Below, in pieces: positions 24,654 through 32,530 of a stretch of DNA of 36,710 nt. Source of the DNA: Prevotella sp. (lineage in GTDB: Bacteria > Bacteroidota > Bacteroidia > Bacteroidales > Bacteroidaceae). Each line of letters begins with the position of its first letter. Position 1 is the first letter of the stretch. Made by a program: the position numbers and the translations under genes. The notes beneath the pieces were generated by a model. The model made no database searches. It was not told the DNA's origin and worked only from the letters and a program-made list of their open reading frames with translations. The stretch spans positions 1 to 36,710 of the forward strand of contig JALEVZ010000024.1 in assembly GCA_022788105.1 (NCBI GenBank), written 5' to 3'.

Positions 24654-25274
24654 ATGAACAAAAAAAACGTTTACGCTTCTCTTGCTGTGGCAGCTATGAC
24701 TGTTGTGGCAATGACCTCTTGCGACAAGTCAAAGTCGCAGGTAGACGAGCAGGCTGCCGGTAGCAAGGTGGTTCCCACAGAGACAAAGATTGCTTTTGTC
24801 GAGGTGGATAGCATTATGACACAGTACAAGTTCTGCAAAGAGTATTCGCTCATACTTCAGAAGAAGGGTCAGAACATACAGAACACACTGGCACAGAAGC
24901 AGCAGCAGCTCGAGGCAGCAGCAGCAAACTTCCAGCAGAAGGTGCAGCAGAACGCTTACACACGTGAGCAGGCTCAGGGCATACAGGCTCAGCTCCAGCG
25001 CCAGAGCGCAGACTTGCAGGCGCTCAACCAGCGTCTGAGCGGTGAGTTCCAGAACGAGACAGAGAAGTACAACAATGCTCTTCGCGACAGCATCAAGCAC
25101 TTCCTTACAAGCTATAACAAAGACAAGAAGTACAGCCTCATACTCAGCAAAGCTGGCGACAACATTCTCTATGCCGACAAGGCTCACGACATCACCAACG
25201 AAGTGATTGCTGGACTGAACAAGGCTTACAAGTCGTCGCCCGCCCTCAAGGATGCAGGCAAGGAGAAAAAGTAA
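24654..25274 (+). CDS. OmpH/Skp-family lipoprotein chaperone
   Basis: The 206-residue protein starts with a lipoprotein signal (MNKKNVYASLAVAAMTVVAM, then TSC; cysteine 23). After a short linker comes IAFVEVDSIMTQYKFCKEYS, the conserved OmpH start. A long glutamine- and alanine-rich coiled coil follows (QKQQQLEAAAANFQQKVQQN and neighbours), then the C-terminal strand YSLILSKAGDNILYADKAHD. Skp/OmpH proteins hold unfolded outer-membrane proteins in the periplasm with helical tentacles. Lipid anchoring differs from soluble E. coli Skp but is common in Bacteroidota. A hairpin terminator follows at 25313. Confidence 0.9.
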   Translation: MNKKNVYASLAVAAMTVVAMTSCDKSKSQVDEQAAGSKVVPTETKIAFVEVDSIMTQYKFCKEYSLILQKKGQNIQNTLAQKQQQLEAAAANFQQKVQQNAYTREQAQGIQAQLQRQSADLQALNQRLSGEFQNETEKYNNALRDSIKHFLTSYNKDKKYSLILSKAGDNILYADKAHDITNEVIAGLNKAYKSSPALKDAGKEKK

Positions 25275-25312
25275 GCTCCATATAACGTAAATACATGATA
25301 TTACGGGGGAAT

Positions 25313-25346
25313 GGGTAACGCAATGCGAATGGCTTGCGTTGCCCAT
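25313..25346 (+). terminator. Hairpin terminator after the OmpH gene
   Basis: GGGTAACGCAA (25313-25323) pairs with TTGCGTTGCCC (25334-25344) with one wobble pair around a 10-base loop. Only a short T stretch follows, and it belongs to the first unit of the 22-bp array. Confidence 0.6.
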
Positions 25347-25449
25347 TTCGTGTTATATAAATCCTCATTTCGTGTTATATAAATCCCCGTTTCGTGTTAT
25401 ATAAATCCCTGTTTCGTGTTTTATAAATCCTCGTTTCGTGTTTATAAAG
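25346..25449. repeat. 22-bp tandem array 2 (four units plus a partial fifth) abutting the nth start
   Basis: Units start at 25346, 25368, 25390 and 25412. Each opens TTTCGTGTTATATAAATCC (unit 4 has TTTTA in place of TTATA) and ends in three variable bases (TCA, CCG, CTG, TCG). A partial unit at 25434 with a one-base deletion runs into the nth ATG at 25450. The array fills the whole gap between the OmpH terminator and nth, so the nth promoter or ribosome-loading region must lie in it. Confidence 0.95.
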
Positions 25450-26097
25450 ATGAGAAGAAGTGAACGTTACGTCTTTATGCTCGACTATTTCCGTGAACAT
25501 GTCGGCAATGTAGGGACAGAACTTGAGTTTGGCAGCGTCTATCAGCTGCTGGTGGCGGTGGTGCTTAGCGCACAATGTACGGACAAACGTGTGAACATGG
25601 TCACTCCGGAGCTATTTCGTCGCTATCCAGACGCGCGGTCGATGGCGAGTGCCGATGTAGACGATGTGTACGAATATGTGCGCAGTGTGTCCTATCCCAA
25701 CGCTAAGGCGCGCCATCTCGTAGAGTTGTCAAAGGCTCTGATGGAGCGCTTCGACGGTGAGGTGCCATCCTCTGCGTCAGACCTTGTGTCGCTTCCTGGG
25801 GTGGGGCGTAAGACCGCGAACGTGGTACAGGCGGTGGCTTTCGGCAAAGCCACTATGGCGGTAGACACGCATGTCTATCGTGTGAGCCATCGGTTGGGGC
25901 TTGTAGCCAAAACCGATAACACGCCACTGAAGGTGGAACAGACGCTCATGCGCCACATTCCAGAAGCCGATGTGCCTAATGCGCACCACTGGCTGCTGCT
26001 GCATGGACGCTATGTGTGTACCAGTCGCGCGCCTCATTGTGCAGAGTGTGGATTGGCAGCGGTGTGTCCCAAGATCATGGATGGCAGCAAATTGTAG
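25450..26097 (+). CDS. nth: Endonuclease III (DNA glycosylase/AP lyase)
   Basis: The 215-residue base-excision repair enzyme removes oxidised pyrimidines and nicks at abasic sites. Its helix-hairpin-helix LVSLPGVGRKTANVV contains the catalytic lysine, and the catalytic aspartate is in AVDTHVYRVSHRLGL. The [4Fe-4S] cluster ligands follow the C-x6-C-x2-C-x5-C pattern in CTSRAPHCAECGLAAVC. The ATG at 25450 (MRRSERYVFMLDYF) fits the family; a GTG at 25438 in the last repeat unit is in frame. Expression may depend on the 22-bp array directly upstream. Confidence 0.96.
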   Translation: MRRSERYVFMLDYFREHVGNVGTELEFGSVYQLLVAVVLSAQCTDKRVNMVTPELFRRYPDARSMASADVDDVYEYVRSVSYPNAKARHLVELSKALMERFDGEVPSSASDLVSLPGVGRKTANVVQAVAFGKATMAVDTHVYRVSHRLGLVAKTDNTPLKVEQTLMRHIPEADVPNAHHWLLLHGRYVCTSRAPHCAECGLAAVCPKIMDGSKL

Positions 26098-26107
26098 AAG
26101 CATAAGG

Positions 26108-26173
26108 CCTGTCTTGAAACAACAGATAGCATGCTTCGGATAAACAAAAAGTCTGTCTTGAAACATCAAACTA
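26108..26173. repeat. 22-bp tandem array 5 (three diverged units) upstream of comEC
   Basis: CTGTCTTGAAACA at 26109 recurs at 26153, exactly 44 bases on. The 22 bases between (26130-26151) align with the first unit at 13 of 22 positions, with most differences being transitions. Units are therefore 26108-26129, 26130-26151 and 26152-26173. It is weaker than the other arrays. Confidence 0.6.
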
Positions 26174-26194
26174 TAATATAACTCCCAGACCTAA

Positions 26195-27748
26195 ATGATA
26201 ACTAACGGCCGTGTACAGCTATATCCCTTCTTGCGTGTGGCGCTGATGCTTGTCGTCGGCGTCGTGGTGGGCGAGGCATATAGCAGCAGCGTGGCGCAGA
26301 TCGTGTATGCCTCGGTGGCTGTTGCGCTTGTCGTGGCGAGTCTGTTCTGTTGGCGTAAGCCCGTGTTGCAGACTTGTCTCGTTTTTGTCGCGGTGACTGT
26401 GGTAGGGGCGTGGTACACTGCTCATTATGTCAAAGTGCACGAAACGGTGCTGCCGAAGCATGATGTGGAGACCCGTGTGGCTGTGATGTCGCGGCCAGTA
26501 GTGAAGGGTCGCGTCGTAAGATTTGACGCTTTAGGAGTTGGTGGGGCTTGCAACGGGCGCATGTTGAAGGTCACGCTGTTGCGCGACGATGGCGTTCCAT
26601 GTGCCGACAGTGTGAGATTGGGCGACGGACTGGTGCTGTGGTCGGTACTGAAGTCCCCTGCTGACGTGACGCGAAGCCAGCGCGGGCGGTTTAACTACAG
26701 CTTGTGGCTGCGCACCCACGACTTCGTGGCGCAGACATTCGTGCTGCCTGGCAACTGGAAGACAGAGGTCTTGCGTCTCACCTCCGTCTCAAAGGTGCAA
26801 CGTCTGAGGCTTGCGGCGCTGCGATTGCGCGACCGTTTGCTCAAGAATATTGGTTCGACACTTGACGACGAGACCCTCGCCGTGGCGTCGGCGATGGCGC
26901 TTGGCGACAAGTCTTCGCTCGATAAAGAACTCAAGGAGCGTTATTCTGTCTCTGGCGCATCCCATCTGCTCGCCTTGTCAGGACTGCATCTCAGTGTCAT
27001 ATATGTGGTGTTGTCGCTTATTGTGGTGCGTAGGAGGTGGAATGTGTGGGGACAAGTCGCTGCCGTGGCGGCGATATGGGGTTATGTACTGCTTGTCGGC
27101 ATGCCTGCAAGTGTGGTGCGTGCCGCACTGATGATTACTCTTTATGCCTCTGCCGCAGCGGCTGGCAACGACGGCATGGTGGGCAATAATATAGGTATTG
27201 CCGCCACGCTGATGCTGCTGTTCAATCCTTATTGTCTGTGGGATGTGGGCTTTCAGATGTCGTTTGCGGCAGTGTTGGCGATATTTGTGTTCTTCCTTCC
27301 CATCTACCGTGTGGTGCCGAAGGAGTGGACTTTCACCCATCGCTTCGGCAGATGGGTATGGACTGTCGTCGCCGTGTCTGTGGCGGCACAGGTTGGGGTG
27401 GCGCCATTGGTGCTCTATTACTTCGGTCGTTTCTCTTGCTACTTCCTGTTAACAAACATTGTCGCCATACCTCTTGCCACGGTGGTAATATATCTTGCGC
27501 TGGCTTTCTTGTGCACTTCGTTCGTGCCTTACGTCTCTACGGCGGTGGCGCTGGTGTTGGGATGGGCGGTGAAGTTGCTCGATTGGTCGGTTGGCGCGGT
27601 GGCATCGCTGCCTGGAGCAAGCATTGACGGGTTGTATGTGGGGCGTCTGCAACTGTTTCTAATCTATGTTTTCATCGGTTGCATGTATATGGTTTCGCGC
27701 TATTGCTGGAAGGTATATTGCTTTCTGCACTATAGAGTGAATAGATGA
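26195..27748 (+). CDS. comEC: ComEC/Rec2-family DNA-uptake channel protein, without the metallo-beta-lactamase domain
   Basis: The 517-residue integral membrane protein has N-terminal spans (FLRVALMLVVGVVVGEAYSS) and a soluble OB-like region (about residues 85-190). The competence domain follows, with the hallmark HLLALSGLHLSVIYVVLSLI, many further spans (VGMPASVVRAALMITLYASA; LTNIVAIPLATVVIYLALAF), and it ends just after the last one. ComEC carries single-stranded DNA across the inner membrane. Many homologues continue with a C-terminal metallo-beta-lactamase domain that is absent here; short forms occur in Bacteroidota. No other competence gene is nearby. Confidence 0.9.
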   Translation: MITNGRVQLYPFLRVALMLVVGVVVGEAYSSSVAQIVYASVAVALVVASLFCWRKPVLQTCLVFVAVTVVGAWYTAHYVKVHETVLPKHDVETRVAVMSRPVVKGRVVRFDALGVGGACNGRMLKVTLLRDDGVPCADSVRLGDGLVLWSVLKSPADVTRSQRGRFNYSLWLRTHDFVAQTFVLPGNWKTEVLRLTSVSKVQRLRLAALRLRDRLLKNIGSTLDDETLAVASAMALGDKSSLDKELKERYSVSGASHLLALSGLHLSVIYVVLSLIVVRRRWNVWGQVAAVAAIWGYVLLVGMPASVVRAALMITLYASAAAAGNDGMVGNNIGIAATLMLLFNPYCLWDVGFQMSFAAVLAIFVFFLPIYRVVPKEWTFTHRFGRWVWTVVAVSVAAQVGVAPLVLYYFGRFSCYFLLTNIVAIPLATVVIYLALAFLCTSFVPYVSTAVALVLGWAVKLLDWSVGAVASLPGASIDGLYVGRLQLFLIYVFIGCMYMVSRYCWKVYCFLHYRVNR

Positions 27749-27778
27749 AGACGCTCGCTTCGCTGCCCCATATTACAT

Positions 27779-28516
27779 CTATACGCTAAAGTAATCTTCC
27801 AGTTCAGCGTCGGCGCTGCCCTCCGTGTTGGGCAAATCCTTTATTATTTTGCCGTGCTCAAGCAGCACAATGCGCGACGAAACCTCTACCGTGTGTTGCA
27901 GATTGTGGCTTGACAGCAGTATGGTGGCGCCGTGACGGCTGTTGTAGTTGGTGAGTAGCTGCTTCAGAATGTTCTGACTGCTCGGGTCGAGGAAGTTGAA
28001 CGGCTCGTCCAAGATGAGCAGTTGCGGCTGGTTTATCAGCGCTGCCACGATGCCAATCTTCTGCTTGTTGCCTGCCGAGAAGTCTCGAATCAGCTTTTTT
28101 TGTCCCATTATCTCGCCGCCCATAAACTGCGCATACTTGTCGAGTCTGGTGTCAAGCTGCTCTTTGCTTATGTTACTTACTTTAGCAATGAAGTCGAAAT
28201 ACTCTTCCGGTGTGAGAAATTCGATGAGAAAACCGCTGTCTATGTAGGCACCAGTATATTGTTTCCAGTCCTCCAGCATTGCCGGATTGACGGTCAAAGT
28301 GTCGTTGGGATTGGCGTTGTCGGTCGCGAATGTCAGCTCCACGTAGCCGTTGTCCGCCTTCAGCAGGTCGAGCATGAGGCGGAATAGAGTGGTCTTGCCA
28401 GCGCCGTTATTACCTACGAGGCCGACCATCTCGCCGTCTGCAATGTGCAGACTGTCTATGTCTACAGCCGTTTTGTCCTTAAACGACTTGACGAGTCCTT
28501 TTAGTTCTATTTGCAT
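27779..28516 (-). CDS. ABC transporter ATP-binding protein (orphan)
   Basis: The 245-residue ATPase has Walker A GNNGAGKT (35-42), the variant signature FSAGNKQKIGI, Walker B LLILDEPFNFLDP and the switch histidine in LLSSHNLQH. It closely recalls the Bacteroidota ATPase that is usually paired with a DUF5687 membrane protein. No such permease is next to it here: comEC lies convergent on one side and a GNAT gene on the other. Its partner must be elsewhere, or it has a non-transport role. The 22-bp array at 28523 ends seven bases before its start codon. Confidence 0.93.
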   Translation of the reverse strand: MQIELKGLVKSFKDKTAVDIDSLHIADGEMVGLVGNNGAGKTTLFRLMLDLLKADNGYVELTFATDNANPNDTLTVNPAMLEDWKQYTGAYIDSGFLIEFLTPEEYFDFIAKVSNISKEQLDTRLDKYAQFMGGEIMGQKKLIRDFSAGNKQKIGIVAALINQPQLLILDEPFNFLDPSSQNILKQLLTNYNSRHGATILLSSHNLQHTVEVSSRIVLLEHGKIIKDLPNTEGSADAELEDYFSV

Positions 28517-28522
28517 AGTGTA

Positions 28523-28588
28523 TGTGTTGTGTCGTTTTCAATTATGTGTTGCGCCTTCTTCAGCTGTGTGTTGCGCTTTCTTTAATAT
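28523..28588. repeat. 22-bp tandem array 3 (three units) at the GNAT/ABC junction
   Basis: Units start at 28523, 28545 and 28567. All begin TGTGTTG; units 2 and 3 share TGTGTTGCGC and TTCTT. Units 1 and 2 match at 15 of 22 positions, with six of seven differences being transitions. The array spans the 3' end and stop codon of the GNAT gene and the leader of the ABC ATPase. Confidence 0.75.
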
Positions 28589-29039
28589 TCATTTTGTACA
28601 CATTGGTTTCCTTTGTCAGAAAACCAGAGCTGCGGTAAAGAGCGTTGGCGGCGATGCGTGAGGGGCGCGACGTGAGTGCTATGGAGCACGGACCGTAGTT
28701 TTTAGCACATCTAATGGCGTAGTCAACGAGCTGCTTCCCAATCTTCATGCCGCGGAATCGGCTGTCCACCACCACGTCTTCTATCCATGCCTTGCGACCT
28801 GTAGGCGACGTGTAGAAAGCGACGGTTGCCATCCCTGCCGTCTGGTTGTCTACTGTAGCGACGTACAGATGGGTGTGCTCCTCGCCTACGATAGACCTCA
28901 GCGTGTCGATGGTGAACTTGTGCGGCGTAGACGACAGCTGCCCTATGAGCGCGTCGATGTCTGCCGTCAGCGCTGCGGTGGCTTCTGTTACCTCTTCTAT
29001 TTCGGCGCTACGCACCGTCGTAGTGTCTTTGTCTTGCAT
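28560..29039 (-). CDS. GNAT-family N-acetyltransferase
   Basis: From the ATG at 29039 the protein has 159 residues. It shows the GNAT core: THLYVATVDNQTAGMATVAF (strands 2-4), AWIEDVVVDSRFRG (motif A start), MKIGKQLVDYAIRCAKNYG with the acetyl-CoA-binding R-x-x-G-x-G/A-like turn (RGMKIG), and ALYRSSGFLTKET near the end. It should move an acetyl group from acetyl-CoA to an amine; the substrate is unknown. An in-frame start at 29096 exists but would overlap the promoter region of the divergent gene. Its last codons lie inside a 22-bp array. Confidence 0.9.
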   Translation of the reverse strand: MQDKDTTTVRSAEIEEVTEATAALTADIDALIGQLSSTPHKFTIDTLRSIVGEEHTHLYVATVDNQTAGMATVAFYTSPTGRKAWIEDVVVDSRFRGMKIGKQLVDYAIRCAKNYGPCSIALTSRPSRIAANALYRSSGFLTKETNVYKMNIKESATHS

Positions 29040-29059
29040 GCGTCTTGTGTCTTGTTTGT

Positions 29060-29091
29060 TTTGTTGTCGGGTGCGAATATAGTTATTTTTG
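29060..29091 (+). promoter_or_regulatory. Probable promoter of the PurF-like gene
   Basis: TTTG (29060-29063), a 20-base spacer and TATTTTTG (29084-29091) match the Bacteroidota consensus. The ATG is about 155 bases downstream, after a T-rich stretch at 29182-29190. Confidence 0.55.
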
Positions 29092-29246
29092 CCCATTCAA
29101 GCAAATCTGAAGAAAGGAATATGTCAAGAAATGCGTTACGTAATGACAGAAAAGACGTGCAACGTTTTGCCCATTGTATATTTTTTTTTAATTTCGCAGA
29201 CAAAAATATACAGTAACTCAAATAGAAAGAATCATCGCGTAAAATT

Positions 29247-30683
29247 ATGGGAGGCATATTCGGAACAATATCCAAGAAAAGCTGTGTAGCTGACTTGTTC
29301 TACGGCACTGACTACAACTCGCATCTCGGAACCCGTCGTGGCGGTATGGCCACATATAGCAAAGAAAAAGGTTTCGTGCGCTCCATCCACAATCTGGAGA
29401 GCTCTTATTTCCGCACCAAGTTTGAGCCGACCCTCGGCCGTTTTGAGGGAAGCACAGCAGGCATCGGCGTGATAAGCGACACAGATGCGCAGCCGCTCAT
29501 AATCAATTCACACCTCGGGCGCTTCGCTATATGCACCGTTGCCAAGATAGCGAACATGGATGAGCTGACGGACGAGATGCTTTCGCGCAACATGCACTTC
29601 GCCGAACTGTCGCAGAGCTCTACCAACCAGACCGAGCTTGTGGCGCTACTGTTGATTCAAGGAAAAACCTTTGTCGATGGCATAGAGAACGTGTATCGCC
29701 ACATTAAGGGCTCGTGCACGATGATGATTTTGACTGACAACTCTATAATATGTGCCCGCGACTCGTGGGGACGCACCCCTATAGTGATTGGCAAGAAGGA
29801 TGGCGCCTATGCCGCTTCAAGCGAATCGACCTCCTTTCCTAACCTCGATTTCGAAGAATGCTACAATGTGGGACCGGGAGAGATTGTCCGTCTCACAGCA
29901 GACAGCATTACACAGCTCCGCAAACCCAATGAGAAGATGCAGGTGTGCTCATTCCTTTGGGTCTACTATGGCTTCCCGACGTCAACCTACGAGGGTAAGA
30001 ACGTGGAGGAAGCGCGTTTCGCAAACGGCTACAACCTTGCCAAGAGCGACGATGTGGAGGTAGACTGTTGTAGTGGAATTCCCGACTCTGGCACGGGCAT
30101 GGCGATGGGTTATGCTGCCGGAAAGGGTGTGCCTTACCAGCGTTGCATAGCCAAATATACTCCCACGTGGCCGCGTTCGTTCACCCCTTCCAACCAGTCC
30201 ATGCGCTCGCTTGTCGCTAAGATGAAGCTAATACCCAACAAAGCCATGCTCAAGGACAAGAGAGTGCTGTTCTGCGACGACTCTATCGTGCGCGGAACAC
30301 AGCTTCGCGACAACGTGAAGGTGCTGTTTGACAAGGCGGGCCTGAAGGAGTGTCACATGCGAATAGCCTGTCCGCCACTGGTATATGGCTGTCCGTTCAT
30401 CAACTTCACGTCGTCGAAGAGCGACATGGAGCTTATCACGCGCCGCATAATAGAGCGTTTCGAGGGTGACGCCAACAAGAACTTGGAGAAATATGCCACC
30501 ACCGACACGCCAGAATATAAGCGCATGGTGGAGGCCATACGCCAGGAGATGGGACTCACAACGTTGAAGTTCAACACCATAGAACAACTCATCGAGGCCA
30601 TCGGACTGCCCAAGTGTAAGGTATGTACCCACTGCTTCGACGGTAGCAGCAAGTACACACTTGAGGAGCATGCCGACGAGTAG
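29247..30683 (+). CDS. PurF-like amidophosphoribosyltransferase homologue lacking the nucleophile cysteine
   Basis: The 478-residue protein has an Ntn-type glutaminase domain followed by a phosphoribosyltransferase domain. The PRPP loop reads CDDSIVRGT (D344-T351), and SGIPDSGTGMAMGYAAGKG and RCIAKYTPTWPRSF are as in PurF. However, PurF normally starts MCGI, with Cys exposed as the N-terminal nucleophile. Here the sequence is MGGIFGTISKKS, so the residue is Gly, and the usual RGQ(D/E) is RGGMATY. The protein can probably not hydrolyse glutamine by the standard mechanism. I recall similar MGG-starting paralogues in other Bacteroidota, so this is likely a conserved subfamily and not a local mutation. 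It may use free ammonia or have another role. The gene ends at a strong two-way terminator. Confidence 0.9.
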   Translation: MGGIFGTISKKSCVADLFYGTDYNSHLGTRRGGMATYSKEKGFVRSIHNLESSYFRTKFEPTLGRFEGSTAGIGVISDTDAQPLIINSHLGRFAICTVAKIANMDELTDEMLSRNMHFAELSQSSTNQTELVALLLIQGKTFVDGIENVYRHIKGSCTMMILTDNSIICARDSWGRTPIVIGKKDGAYAASSESTSFPNLDFEECYNVGPGEIVRLTADSITQLRKPNEKMQVCSFLWVYYGFPTSTYEGKNVEEARFANGYNLAKSDDVEVDCCSGIPDSGTGMAMGYAAGKGVPYQRCIAKYTPTWPRSFTPSNQSMRSLVAKMKLIPNKAMLKDKRVLFCDDSIVRGTQLRDNVKVLFDKAGLKECHMRIACPPLVYGCPFINFTSSKSDMELITRRIIERFEGDANKNLEKYATTDTPEYKRMVEAIRQEMGLTTLKFNTIEQLIEAIGLPKCKVCTHCFDGSSKYTLEEHADE

Positions 30684-30728
30684 ACTTCGTGATGAGGTTT
30701 TGTTGACTATACAATAAAGGCTTAAAAG

Positions 30729-30779
30729 AAAAGAGCTGTGCCACGTTGCCATTATGGCAACAGGGCACAGCTCTTTTTC
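30729..30779. terminator. Bidirectional terminator between the PurF-like gene and the zinc-ribbon gene
   Basis: AAAAGAGCTGTGCC (30729-30742) pairs with GGCACAGCTCTTTT (30764-30777), and an inner stem GTTGCC/GGCAAC closes on ATTAT. A-runs and T-runs on the two sides suit termination on both strands, as expected between convergent genes. Confidence 0.88.
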
Positions 30780-30819
30780 GTGACTGTCGTTTATGTCTTG
30801 CGCTTGGGCGCTTAGAGGT

Positions 30820-31647
30820 TTATTCCTCCTCGGCAGCCTTAGTCTTGCGCACGGTGCGCTTACGCTTGGGCTTGTCCTCTGTCTCTGCGACAGCGGGCTT
30901 TACACCGGCAAGCTCAGGGTCTATCATGATGCGTCCGCAGTATTCGCAGACAATCACCTTCTTGTGCATCTTGATGTCGAGTTGGCGCTGTGGCGGAATC
31001 TTGTTGAAGCAACCGCCGCATGCGTCGCGCTGCACGTAAACGATGCCCAGACCGTTGCGGGCGTTCTTACGTATGCGCTTGAAGCTTGAAAGCAGGCGCG
31101 GCTCAATCTTGGTCTCCAGATCCTTAGCGATGAGTTTGAGCTTTTCTTCCTCTTCGCGTGTCTCCTGCATGATTTCGTCGAGCTCGTTCTTCTTCTCCTC
31201 GAGTGCCGATTGGCGGTCGTCCATCATGTCGTGGGTGTGGGCAAGCTCACGCTTCTTGTCGTCAACCTTAGCCAGTGCCTCGCGTATCTTCTTGTTACAC
31301 AGCTCGATTTCAAGGCTCTGGAACTCGATCTCCTTTGTCAGGGTGTCGTATTCGCGGTTGTTCTTCACGTCGTCGAGCTGACGCTTGTAGCGCTCTACGC
31401 TCTCCTGGGCCTGCTCAATCTCGCCCTTCTTCTGTGCCACGGCGTTCTGAAACTCCTCTATCTCATTCTCGATTTTAGCAATGCGGATGTTCAGACCTTC
31501 AATCTCGTCTTCCAGGTCCTGAACTTCAAGGGGCAGCTCGCCACGGAGCGCACGTTTCTCGTCGATGGCCGACAATGTGGTCTGAAGCTGATAAAGGGTC
31601 TGCAGCTTCTCTTCTACTGATAAATCTGTAGGATCTTTCTTTGCCAT
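30820..31647 (-). CDS. Coiled-coil C4 zinc-ribbon protein (zf-RING_7 / CT398-like)
   Basis: The 275-residue protein is a long coiled coil for roughly its first 190 residues (for example EEFQNAVAQKKGEIEQAQES, EKKNELDEIMQETREEEEKL). A zinc ribbon follows with CGGCFNKIPPQ and VIVCEYCGR, four cysteines in two knuckles, then a basic tail (KPKRKRTVRKTK) that may bind nucleic acid. Proteins of this type are encoded next to Nif3 in many Bacteroidota, as here, with 12 bases between the genes. Their exact role is not established. Related chlamydial proteins have been linked to sigma-54 and flagellar-type partners, which does not transfer directly to this setting. Confidence 0.88.
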   Translation of the reverse strand: MAKKDPTDLSVEEKLQTLYQLQTTLSAIDEKRALRGELPLEVQDLEDEIEGLNIRIAKIENEIEEFQNAVAQKKGEIEQAQESVERYKRQLDDVKNNREYDTLTKEIEFQSLEIELCNKKIREALAKVDDKKRELAHTHDMMDDRQSALEEKKNELDEIMQETREEEEKLKLIAKDLETKIEPRLLSSFKRIRKNARNGLGIVYVQRDACGGCFNKIPPQRQLDIKMHKKVIVCEYCGRIMIDPELAGVKPAVAETEDKPKRKRTVRKTKAAEEE

Positions 31648-31659
31648 AATTTATGCTTG

Positions 31660-32457
31660 TTAAAAATAGATTATGGGATTGGTGTTAGTGGCAGCCAGCA
31701 CACAGCGCACGCCACCGCACTTCTCCTCAATTATAGACTTGAATATTTCGTTTGTAAACTGTTCGCTCTGATAGTGCCCGATGACAGCAATCTGTAGCTG
31801 CTGTTCGTGACCGAAGAACTCGTGGTAGTGCATCTCGCCAGTCACAAAAGCGTCGGCACCGGCCTTCACGGCGTCGGGCAGAAGAAACGACCCAGAGCCG
31901 CCGCACATCGCCACACGACGTATGGGGCGTCGCAACAGTTGGTTGGCCTGCACACATTCCACGTCGAACACGCGCTTGAGCATCACTATGAAGTCGTCGG
32001 CAGCCATCGGTTCGGCAAACTCTCCCACAACGCCAGAGCCACACTCTATGCCGTCTACCACCTTGGTGGCAATCAGCCGCGCGTCTTGCAGCCCCATCTT
32101 CTCTGCCATCTTGAAGTTCACTCCGCCCACAGCGTTGTCCATATTGGTGTGCATCGACACGATGACTATGCCGTGTTGTATGGCTTTCATCACCACACGC
32201 TGCACATCGTCGCCGTCTGACACGCAAGAGAGCTTGTGGAAGATGAGCGGATGGTGTGACACAATGAGGTTGCACTGCGAGGCAATTGCCTCGTCAAGAA
32301 TCTGTGGCGTAACGTCCAGACACAATAATGCCCCTGATAGATCCGCCTCTGTCAATCCAACCTGCAGGCCGGCATTATCCCATCCTTCCTGCAAGGGCAG
32401 AGGCGCGAACTGTTCAAGGGCAGCAATCACTTCCTTTATTTTCACGCTTTTCAGCAT
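31660..32457 (-). CDS. Nif3-like dinuclear metal-centre protein (GTP cyclohydrolase I type 2 family)
   Basis: The 265-residue protein is the short form of the family, without the central PII-like insertion of longer members. Metal ligands are visible in NLIVSHHPLIFH (His68, His69), SMHTNMDNA (Asp107) and the C-terminal GHYQSEQF. The family forms toroidal hexamers with a two-metal site facing the cavity; its physiological substrate is uncertain and annotations as GTP cyclohydrolase are debated. It is co-transcribed with the zinc-ribbon gene, with its own -7 box at 32477. Confidence 0.93.
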   Translation of the reverse strand: MLKSVKIKEVIAALEQFAPLPLQEGWDNAGLQVGLTEADLSGALLCLDVTPQILDEAIASQCNLIVSHHPLIFHKLSCVSDGDDVQRVVMKAIQHGIVIVSMHTNMDNAVGGVNFKMAEKMGLQDARLIATKVVDGIECGSGVVGEFAEPMAADDFIVMLKRVFDVECVQANQLLRRPIRRVAMCGGSGSFLLPDAVKAGADAFVTGEMHYHEFFGHEQQLQIAVIGHYQSEQFTNEIFKSIIEEKCGGVRCVLAATNTNPIIYF

Positions 32458-32476
32458 TTTATATGTTATCAGACTG

Positions 32477-32484
32477 CAAAGGTA
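32477..32484 (-). promoter_or_regulatory. -7 box upstream of the Nif3 / zinc-ribbon unit
   Basis: The minus strand reads TACCTTTG, an exact TAnnTTTG match 20 bases upstream of the Nif3 start codon. No convincing -33 element. Confidence 0.55.
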
Positions 32485-32530
32485 ACAAATAAATTTTGTT
32501 TTCTTACTATCGCAGCAGAGCTTTTTACTC

